From Isoetes taiwanensis (Eukaryota; Streptophyta; Lycopodiopsida; Isoetales; Isoetaceae): a DNA stretch of 64,000 bases. The notes below the pieces were generated by a model, which saw only the letters and a list, made by a program, of their open reading frames with translations, had not been told where the DNA came from and made no database searches. Positions 56,480 through 64,000 of this stretch are shown piece by piece. Position numbers and translations under genes: made by a program. Positions within the stretch are counted from its first letter, which is position 1. Every line of letters starts with the position of its first letter. Where the stretch lies: NCBI GenBank assembly GCA_021234155.1, contig JAJEKV010000012.1:2611436-2675435 (forward strand), read 5' to 3'.

Positions 56480-56670
56480 ATTCTAGCATTGTATTCTGGT
56501 TTACATCTAGTGCGGATGCCCAGATGTGGCTTAGCTATTCTGGTTTATATCTAAGGGAGATGCCCAGACGTGGCTTATGGCACTGTATTCTGGTTTATAT
56601 CTAGTGGAGATGCTCAGATGTGGCTTTTCTTTCAGCATTGTATTCTGGTTTATATCTAGTGGAGATAATG
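56480..56670. repeat. Tandem array, 44-55-bp unit, about four copies
   Basis: TATTCTGGTTTAYATCTA starts at 56492, 56536, 56586 and 56641. Each is followed by GGAGATGCYCAGAYGTGGCT in the complete units. It lies directly after the end of the DIRS-like recombinase frame on the minus strand, where such elements carry terminal repeats; the link is inference. Confidence 0.85.
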
Positions 56671-56739
56671 GAGTGCGAGGAGGAAGCCAAACGAAGCTCA
56701 ATACCACTAGGATCAGGAGGACCCAAATCCAAGAAACGA

Positions 56740-58055
56740 GAAACCAACAGCTGTTGCTGAAGAGGGGGGCAAACATAGCCATCCTTGGCTAAATCAGAGC
56801 GCCAACGCCCGTGAGCTTTGAAGATTCTGTTTGGAATGTCGAAAGCCGTTGCTGATGTTGTACTACCTCTTCTTGCTGAATGGGTACCAAAGGCTCTAGC
56901 ATCTTCTCCAATGGTAGAAAGGCAAAGCTTAAACCAAGATCTCAAAGTGGTGTAAAATACAGATTTCCTCCTCAATAAACACCCTCGATGTGTTATGCGA
57001 ATGCCTTATCAAGTGGCCACAAGCCAAGCCATCCACATAAACAAAGTCACCCAACCGAAGCAACCTCTCCAAAACAGCCACAAAGGCAATAAGAACTAGG
57101 AAGGGGGGCAATAGTGACCCAAGCTCCCACACCCATCTGGTCAGTCTTAGAAGAACAGATAAAGAGGTTTGCATGGGTATCCAAAATTAATATCTCATTC
57201 CAAAACACAATTCTTTGCTACGTAGGAAGGCCATAAAGGTGAAAACAATAGATATGCGTCTTGTAACATCCAGAAGAGAAGTTGATGTGCAAGGAAATTT
57301 GTCAAAGAGTTTACGAACCATGTGAGGCAGAATAGGTTGCTTCTTCTAGATCAACGAGATGGACAATCTCCGCGCAATATCTCGAGCAAGGCCAACTAAG
57401 GGGTGGTCAGTGCGTTTTGAGTACCCGGCAAGAATATGATGGAAAGCAATAGAAGCAATGGTGGTAATGACATGGGCTGGCAGTTTTGAAAAGGACATCA
57501 AAAGCATAGTCAAGAAAAGGCAAATCATAGGAGGGCTAGTAGGGAGGAAATCACGTTCCTCTGCTATACACCAGTTCTTGAAGAGGGACCAAGCATGCTG
57601 ATAACCTCTTAAAGTGTTGTCAGACCTAGAACACATCAAGAACTTCTGGAAAGCAACCTTCAACGCAAGTACGTCAACATCACCATCCAAAGTGTTCCAA
57701 AACTTTGAACAAAAAATCTCTGCATGAATAAAACTTACCTAGTTAGTGTTGACGATCCGCAAAACAATAACAGGACTAGTTGGTTTGTGGCACGGTAGCT
57801 TCGAAGATGGACTCATCGTAAGGCCTTGTCCGCCTGCAGGGAAGTACAAGTGATCCACAATAATTGCATTCCACTCTCTGGCATCATTGTGTAGCGAAGG
57901 CCACCATGGGGCTGACTCCCAGTGAAAAATTACCAAGGTACAATTGGCTCAGCAGGCCTTAGCAAAAGAGAAGGCTTTGAAAACAAAGGCAGGAGGGGGA
58001 AAACAATAGCTATTTGTACCATGCCAAGACTGGGCAAAAGCATCAGGTGGACAAG
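56740..58055 (-). pseudogene. DIRS-like retroelement: RNase H end and tyrosine recombinase
   Basis: DIRS elements integrate with a tyrosine recombinase (YR) instead of a DDE integrase. On the minus strand from 58055, PPDAFAQSWHGTNSYCFPPP and HWESAPWWPSL give the end of the DIRS-type RNase H. The YR follows: DNTLRGYQHAWSLFKNWC (57690 on, N-terminal core-binding domain), PILPHMVRKLFDKFP, then AFLRSKEL with the first catalytic Arg. After a frame change comes SSKTDQMGVGAWVTIAP. After another, THSARRGSTTSATAFDI, AHGRWRSD and LAKDGYV supply the second Arg, the His and the nucleophilic Tyr. Several frame changes make it nonfunctional. The upstream RNase H part continues at 63025-63245, beyond an LTR-concatemer insertion. 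A Crypton is less likely because of the joined RNase H. Confidence 0.82.
58051..58055. other. Target-site duplication ACAAG (left) of the LTR concatemer
   Basis: ACAAG precedes TGATATGG at 58056 and is repeated at 63025-63029 immediately after CCATATCA. Confidence 0.85.
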
Positions 58056-58273
58056 TGATATGGTTTGTGGGGTATGGGATAAAGCCTGGAAAGGTTGGGG
58101 TCCATTGGATAACGATTTCCTTGAAGGATCCGCCCTTTTGACATGTTGGAATGTTACGCACTAGCACCTCTAGTGATAACCAACACATCAAAAGGGCGGA
58201 TCCTTCAAGGAAATCGTTATCCAATGGGCCCCAACCTTTCTAGGCTTTATCCCATACCCCACAGAACATATCA
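58056..58273. repeat. LTR foldback: head-to-head LTR copies
   Basis: 58056-58149 (plus orientation, truncated about 28 bases short of the LTR end) is the inverse of 58181-58273 with few mismatches. The 31-base space between them is mostly the remaining end of the minus-strand LTR (58152-58180). A transcript would form a hairpin of about 93 bp. Confidence 0.9.
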
Positions 58274-58363
58274 ATTCCTCCCTCTCTTGAGATGCTTGCC
58301 CTCAAGCATGTGGAACACACCAATGTTGCCACAAGGAATTGAACCTTGGCTCTGATACCAAAT
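58152..58363 (-). mobile_element. TRIM unit: 122-bp LTR, polypurine tract, primer-binding site
   Basis: Minus strand: the PBS TGGTATCAGAGCC at 58360-58348 is followed by a short spacer. A purine tract (AAGAGAGGGAGGAAT, 58288-58274) comes next, then the LTR from TGATATG (58273) to GTAACA (58152). The AAAT at 58360-58363 is the left target duplication of the adjacent transposon. Confidence 0.85.
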
Positions 58364-60320
58364 AACCATCATTCAATTATTTTTAGAATATGTCTTAATT
58401 TTTGGACTAAAATTAGATTGCTACTTTCCACTGTTTTCTTGTTTTTCCGCTGTTTTCTTGTTTTGCGCTTTTGCTTTTCCCGCCCGTGTGCTCAAATTTT
58501 TTTACTTTTTTCTTTTCCCTCCTCGCGTTCTCGCGTTTTCTTTTTCCCCCGCCTTCTTTTATTTTCTTTCTATTTTGCATTTTCTCTCGATCGTGCGCTT
58601 CTGCGTTTCCCTCTTCTCTGAGGGCCCATACCTAGAAGGAGAAAAGCAGGATGGGCGCTGCTCCAATACCTAGGGCGATTCCGGCAGCAGTTAGGAGAGT
58701 AAGAAGGGGAGACTCAAGGCGCCTTCTGCCATGTAAAACCCCATGGGCCTGTTCTTGAGCCCTCACGCCCGTTTCCTTGCATCCGGCCCACTGCTCTGCG
58801 CCATAGCTCCAAGCTTCAAGCCAGATCCGGCCCACTGCTCCGCCATAGCTCCAAGTTTCAAGCTTCAATGTATTACTAGATAAATGCAATGCAGAGATGG
58901 AGCTGGAGCATATGCATTCGACACAGGTGTTCTTTCGATACAGGGTACAAATTTGTTTCATTTCTGGATTTCAGAAGACTTGAGGGCATTCTAAACTTGA
59001 GAAGAAGCTCTAAAGGCGCAGTTGTGCAGGTTTTTACACCCACTTTCGTCCAATTTTTGCAGGCTCTCATTGCTTTGCAGGTTATGCTTGCATGCAAAGG
59101 ATTATTTGCATTGTAAGATTTGCTTTGCTGGCATATCTACACATTTCAGATTTGCAGAAAGAGCACAAAGTACTCCAATCCATCTTTCCTCCATATTTTG
59201 CATTCCGGTTGTGTCCTTCTATTCCGTTTGTGCCATTCAATTTTATTTCTACCATATTTTGCATTCTGGTTAAGTATGCCCTTTTTGTTCCGGTTCAATC
59301 CTTCTGTGCTAGTTTCTGGTTGTACCCTTCTGCACAATTTTCCTGCTTTATGGTACCTAATCTGCATGCCATCAAACTTGGAGAGAAGCTCGGGATGTCT
59401 CTTGTTTCAAGCCATGGATGGCGAGAAAGCGAGCTGGAACCCAAGATTACAGGGTTGAATGCAACCAGAAGATGAATATGTGGCATCATTGGGATTTAAG
59501 ATGCTTATTACATCTTAAAAGCTCTGCAAGCTTCAATTTGCTACCGTATCTGTTTGTTAAGGCTTTGCAAAAAGATCACAGGGTATTCCAATCGGTGTAA
59601 AAACTCCCCTTTGAATGCAGGGGATTATTTGCATTGTAAGCTAATTTGCCACCGGATCTGCTCAATGGGAGTTTACAGAAATAGCACAGAGTATTCCAAT
59701 CGATCTTAAAGCATCCTGCACCAATTTTTGGTTGCATTTTGCATAATATCAAATCTACAACAACTTTAAATTGATGCACAGCAGGAGTGTTTATTGGATT
59801 ACATCTTGGATTATAGCTTGTGAAGGGAAGGAAAACAGGCAGTTTTAGCAAGCATTGGTTTTTGTTGTGCTTGTAAAACCGCGCCAAGCGCGATTTAACA
59901 CTGACTACATTTTAACAATTGTCTCTTTTATGTGTTTTAAGAGGATGGTTCTAGCTTGAAGAAGGTTAAAAACGTGGTTAAAAGACTGCCAATTGGAATA
60001 TTTTATGTTTTATTTATTGTAATATTTGCTTGATTTTGTTAAGGAATTAGTTATTTTCCTTGTGATGTCAACAAAGAATTTATTGTTTAAAGTATATTTA
60101 CTGGTGTAATGCTATATAATCTCTTGATGTTAATTTCAAGAAAACAAGTTAATTTTTTGCCTTATTTAAGTTAAATGCAAAAGAAAAGCCAAGTATGCAA
60201 CATACAATACAGTTTTGTAAATGAAAAAAAAGAAATGAAAAGCACTAGATTTGCTGAAAATAATGCTCATTTGGCGCGATTTTGGAATAGACATAATCCC
60301 AAAATAAATGAATGATGGTT
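58364..60320. mobile_element. 1957-bp nonautonomous transposon, relative of the 12.2-kb element, TSD AAAT
   Basis: The left end AACCATCATTCAATTATTTT (58364) is inverted at the right end (60320), matching 25 of 29 bases. It is flanked by AAAT on both sides (58360-58363, 60321-60324). The same GATACCAAATGTTACG junction without the insert is present at 62682-62697, so the boundaries are certain. The left end shares AACCATCATTCAATTA and then TATGTCTTAATTTT with the right end of the 12.2-kb element. Inside there is no credible gene. It has a 44-bp tandem duplication (58781-58868) and three copies of a phrase like AGAAAKAGCACARAGTAYTCC (59155, 59569, 59675; core CACARAGTAYTCCAATC). Confidence 0.92.
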
Positions 60321-60323
60321 AAA

Positions 60324-60532
60324 TGTTACGCACTAGTACCCCTAGTGCTAACCAACATGCCAAAAGGGCGGATCCTTCAAGGAAATCGTTATTCAATGGG
60401 CCCCAACCTTTCCAGGCTTTATTCCATACCCCATAGACCATATCAATTCCTCCCCTCCTTGAGATGCTTGCCCTCAAGCATGTGGAACACACCAATGTTG
60501 CCACAAGAAATTGAACCTTGGCTCTGATACCA
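60324..60532 (-). mobile_element. TRIM unit: LTR 60324-60445, PBS 60520-60532
   Basis: The LTR is 122 bp, TGATATGG...GTAACA on the minus strand. The internal unit has AAGGAGGGGAGGAAT as polypurine tract and TGGTATCAGAGCC as primer-binding site. It was contiguous with the unit at 58152-58363 before the 1957-bp insertion. Confidence 0.88.
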
Positions 60533-60534
60533 AT

Positions 60535-61345
60535 TGATATGGTTCACAACAATAAACCATACCTTTTATCTCTTCTAAATAGAATACCAGACTTCTTCAA
60601 ACAAATCATAAACTCATAACCTGTAAGCCGTCTAGGTTTGCTACAGAATCCACAGAATAAACCGTTAGCAATGACAAAATAATCTAAGTATAAAATAAGA
60701 AGACAAATAAGAACAGATCCAATGAACATAAGATACGAGTTACACCAATAACTCATATGGATCTAGCTTTGATATGAACTACACCGATAGCTCAAAATGA
60801 TCCAGCTCTAGTTTACCAAAACTAGAGGAAGATCCAGAATCACAAGGTAAATAATGGCAGTTCTCCACCCAACCGGGCCAACCGGTGTTGAGAACTGGCA
60901 GATTAACAGCAAGGCAGAAGGCAATGGCAATTTCTAGGCAAGGAGCTTGGTTCTCTTCAAAAAGGCAAACTTGGCTGTGCAGTCCAGTCTGACCCACGGC
61001 CACTCCTTTGGCGATATCTCACGATCCACTAGGAGTTATTGAATGGGTAAACCCAATCTGGAAACTAGACTCTGAGTGCTTTCCAATGAGCCCTGGATCG
61101 CAATAATCCCACTTATATTCGCTGAGATATGGCCTTTTGAAGTTGGCCTTTTAGAAACTGCTATTTTTGGACTGGGATATTATTAAAGAGATTAGCTTGG
61201 CTTAATAGATATTATTTGACCATAACCATTACAATTGTCATTTAATTGCCTTGCCATGCTATTAGTTTGCCCTTCTCACACACCCATGCTAGTCCACCAA
61301 GACCAACGTTCAAGGCCACTCCCCCGAGCTACCATATCCATATCA
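60535..61345 (-). mobile_element. 811-bp LTR of a second family with the same terminal sequences
   Basis: Minus strand: TGATATGG at 61345, CCATATCA ending at 60535, then A and the PBS TTGGTATCAGAGCC. A purine tract (AAAGGGAGGAAT) lies immediately before its start. Apart from the ends it does not resemble the 122-bp LTR. It may be the LTR of the larger element that mobilises the short one. Confidence 0.7.
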
Positions 61346-62274
61346 ATTCCTCCCTTTAGAAGGCAAATCGACCTCGGGCAGGTCTATAAACAAATTAAGC
61401 ACCAACTTAATTTATCCAACTGAGCACCAACTCAATTTGTACATGAGCACCAACTCAATCCATTTTAAGGAACAAAAGCTAGGATTATGATCTCATAAAT
61501 AGCACCAACTATTTATGACAATCATAACTGTTGTAGCTAAAGATTAAGATAAAGATTCAGGGAAGATTTGATTTATTCTTTTGAAATATATTAGCAAAGC
61601 TTAAGATCTACTAGATAAAATTTAAGTTTTAAGATAAAGGCAAGATTAAGAAAAGATCAAGGATTCCTGTTGAAGCACCGACTGCAACCAGTAGCACCAA
61701 CTACTGCTCAAAACTCTAGACACCAATCTAGAATTTCAATGTCATCCATTAACATCAGCACTTGTGGCACCAACCATTGTGCAACTATGAGATCCATCCT
61801 GGAGATGCAGGAAAAGTTTCGATGGAGATCCATCCTGGCCAATGAGATGGATTGTCAGTTCTGGTTAGGCTTGATTGGAAGGAGATCCATTTTGGCAAAT
61901 GAAATGGATTGATAAGGAAGATTAGGCTTAGTTCCTTCTGCTTGTTCCACGTCACCAATCACCCGCACCTATATGTTTTCCTGCAACAAACAAAAATTTT
62001 TTTTTTTTGTACTGATATCCAAAGATTGAGTGATCTGGATAGAATCAAATTGTGAAAGAATAATTCAAGGAAAGATTTTAAGTTCATAGAAAGAAGATCA
62101 TTTAGATTCTCAAAGGAGAAGGAATTATATTCCAGTTTGCAATCACTAGCACCAACTAGATGACTTACAAACATCAAGAATAGCCAGAATAAGATTCTCT
62201 ATTCCTGTTTGCAATCTCCAGCACCAACCGGAAGCCCTTGCAAACTTTAGGAATAGCTTGGCTCTGATACCAAT
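61346..62274 (-). mobile_element. Noncoding internal region between PBS and PPT, with CACCAA-loop hairpins
   Basis: Bounded on the minus strand by the PBS TGGTATCAGAGCC (62272-62260) and a purine tract before 61346. No open frame of note. On the plus strand CACCAA recurs as the loop of short perfect hairpins: 61392-61413 (8-bp stem), 61421-61434 and 61444-61457 (4 bp), 61493-61518 (10 bp), 61689-61706 (6 bp), 62146-62159 (4 bp). Stem sequences differ each time. Confidence 0.7.
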
Positions 62275-63024
62275 TGATATGCACTAGCACCTCTAGTGAT
62301 AACCAACACACCAAAAGGGCGGATCCTTCTAGGAAATCGTTATCCAATGGGCCCCAACCTTTCCAGGCTTTATCCCATACCCCATAGACCATATCAATTC
62401 CTCCCTTTCTCGAGATGCTTGCCCTCAAGCATGTGGAACACACCAATGTTGCCACGAGGAATTGAACCTTCAACCAAATGTTACGCACTAGCACCTCTAG
62501 TGATAACCAACACATCAAAAGGGCGGATCCTTCAAGGAAATCGTTATCCAATGGGCCCCACCCTTTCCAGGCTTTATCCCATACCCCACAGACCATATCA
62601 ATTCCTCCTCTTCCTCGAGATGCTTGCTCTCAAGGATGTGGAACACACCAATGTTGCCACGAGGAATTGAACCTTGGCTCTGATACCAAATGTTACGCAC
62701 TAAGCCCCTTAGTGCTAACCAACATGTCAAAAGGGCGGATCCTTCAAGAAAATCGTTATCCAATGGGCCCCAACCTTTCCAGGCTTTATCCCATACCCCA
62801 CAAACCATATCAATTCCTCCCCTTCCTCGAGATGCTTGCCCTCAAGCATGTGGAACACACCAATGTTGCCACGAGGAATTGAACCTTGGCTCTGATACCA
62901 AATGTTACGTACTAGCACCTCTAGTGATAACCATCGCATCAAAAGGGCAGATCCTTCAAGAAAATCGTTATCCAATGGGCCCCAACCTTTCCAGGCTTTA
63001 TCCCATACCCCATATACCATATCA
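62275..63024 (-). repeat. Tandem array of four 122-bp LTRs, 212-bp period
   Basis: LTRs lie at 62275-62396, 62479-62600, 62691-62812 and 62903-63024, each exactly 122 bp. The first ends CATATCA on the minus strand and the others end GTAACA. Spacers of about 90 bp carry a PPT and PBS. In the spacer before 62479 the PBS has lost about nine bases (CCTTCAACCA), so that period is 204 bp. Confidence 0.95.
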
Positions 63025-63245
63025 ACAAGGGTCTCCTCGGAATAGGATAAATTTAGGAAGCAAATGGTTATTCAAATTAGCAAAGCGGTCCCCATCATAA
63101 GGGCCCCAAGCTAGGTCAATGATGCGAAAAGCTTCAGGTGTCAAATCACAATCATCAAAATCCTTAAGCTTAGATAGGTAATCGGCCACTGATTGAGACT
63201 ATGAGGAATCCATGCAGGTTTGAGGACAATACTATGACGAACTAT
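63025..63245 (-). pseudogene. DIRS-like RNase H, upstream part (separated by the LTR concatemer)
   Basis: The minus strand encodes LKPAWIPHS, then ADYLSKLKDFDDCDLTPEAF and WGPYDGDRFANLNNHLLPKF, up to the insertion. This is the RNase H/connection block of DIRS-type retroelements (WIPHS.N..AD.LSK...DD...WGP...DRFA). The final residues RGDP meet the insertion, and the frame resumes at 58055 with PPDAFAQSW. One frame change lies at the Asn-Ala boundary. Sequence beyond 63245 is an unrelated repeat. Confidence 0.8.
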
Positions 63246-63248
63246 GCT

Positions 63249-63392
63249 CTTAATAGGGGTTCAATAAATGCCTTTATGCTAACGCCTTTAGTAAGTTCCC
63301 TCTTATGGTATGTCGTGGTTCATTTAGTTTGCATATATCCTAATGAAATTAGTGCAAAATCTATAAAAAATATGCACTCCATGTGTTGGATG
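63249..63392 (+). repeat. Dispersed about 143-bp repeat, copy 2
   Basis: Copy of 54081-54222 in the same orientation. Its flanks differ from those of copy 1. Confidence 0.9.
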
Positions 63393-63443
63393 AGTTTTTC
63401 TGTCTATATCCCTTATGCAGCAGATTGGGCGGGATGGTGAATT

Positions 63444-64000
<557 letters not shown>

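Larger units (their letters stand above)
58056..63024 (-). mobile_element. Concatemer of short LTRs (TRIM-like) inserted as one unit into the DIRS-like element
   Basis: The 4969-bp block starts TGATATGG, ends CCATATCA and is flanked by ACAAG on both sides. On the minus strand it contains: four 122-bp LTRs in tandem (62275-63024) with about 90-bp internal units; a 927-bp internal region (61346-62272); an unrelated 811-bp LTR with the same end sequences (60535-61345); another 90-bp unit and 122-bp LTR (60324-60532); a 1957-bp transposon; another unit and 122-bp LTR (58152-58360); and finally a partial LTR in the opposite orientation (58056-58149). Most internal units carry TGGTATCAGAGCC as primer-binding site and a GGGAGGAAT-type polypurine tract. 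No protein is encoded. Confidence 0.85.

Noticed and set aside
56740-57690. Crypton DNA transposon as source of the tyrosine recombinase
   Set aside because: Cryptons lack RNase H, while a DIRS-type RNase H end lies directly upstream in the same orientation and continues across the insertion.
58056-60532. A single long LTR element running from 60532 to 58056
   Set aside because: The 58364-60320 segment has its own inverted ends and AAAT duplication, and the uninterrupted junction exists nearby, so it is a separate insertion and not an internal region.
62174-63100. Family of similar open frames of 97-140 residues on both strands
   Set aside because: They repeat because the 122-bp LTR array repeats; they span PBS and PPT signals and show no codon-like constraint.

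Overview
This is a nuclear window from a land plant with a repeat-rich genome, most likely a fern or another non-flowering lineage. That placement is inference. It rests on a PLS-type PPR gene with an E region, a plant membrane-tethered bZIP factor, remnants of a DIRS-like tyrosine-recombinase retroelement (not typical of flowering plants), a DDE-type protein family I associate with mosses, ferns and fungi, and dense nested transposons. No organelle, bacterial or viral block is visible.

Only one host gene looks intact: a two-exon bZIP17/28-type ER-stress transcription factor (39669-41814, +). Beside it lies a PPR gene (43699-45184, -) broken by two single-base losses. At 13.7-14.1 kb is a decayed, intron-containing fragment of phosphoglycerate kinase. 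The rest is mobile DNA and its debris.

Layout: 0.4-5.5 kb is noncoding and holds a GC-rich palindromic element (copy A, about 2.3-4.0 kb; copy B at 45.5-47.0 kb). 5.7-9.9 kb is a Ty1/copia element on the minus strand. 9.9-18 kb is degraded sequence with a 437-bp foldback MITE, the PGK fragment, an array of CCACC...GGTG hairpins and a TRIM-like repeat pair. 18.6-32.7 kb is a MULE-related SWIM-finger gene cut in two by a 12.2-kb DNA transposon (20231-32441). 33-39.5 kb holds a minisatellite and a broken basic protein gene. 39.5-45.2 kb holds the host genes. 47.5-53 kb is stacked LINE fragments. 53-55.7 kb has gypsy and copia scraps. 56.7-63.2 kb is a DIRS-like element interrupted by a 4.97-kb concatemer of short LTRs, itself interrupted by a 1.96-kb transposon.

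The strongest result is a transposon family defined inside the window. The 12.2-kb element has about 31-bp terminal inverted repeats (29/31 identical) starting AACCATCATTCA-like, a 4-bp target duplication (TGTT), a plus-strand gene with a WHTHEDVDALFG/QLDNC/HDKMD motif set, and a second minus-strand coding tract of unknown function. The 1957-bp element at 58364-60320 has the same termini and a 4-bp duplication (AAAT), and its unoccupied target is preserved at 62682-62697 and 62891-62906. Taken together, the window records three nested insertions: LTR concatemer into DIRS-like element (TSD ACAAG), small TIR element into concatemer (TSD AAAT), and large TIR element into MULE gene (TSD TGTT). In the first and third, removing the insert plus one duplication rejoins the interrupted reading frame.
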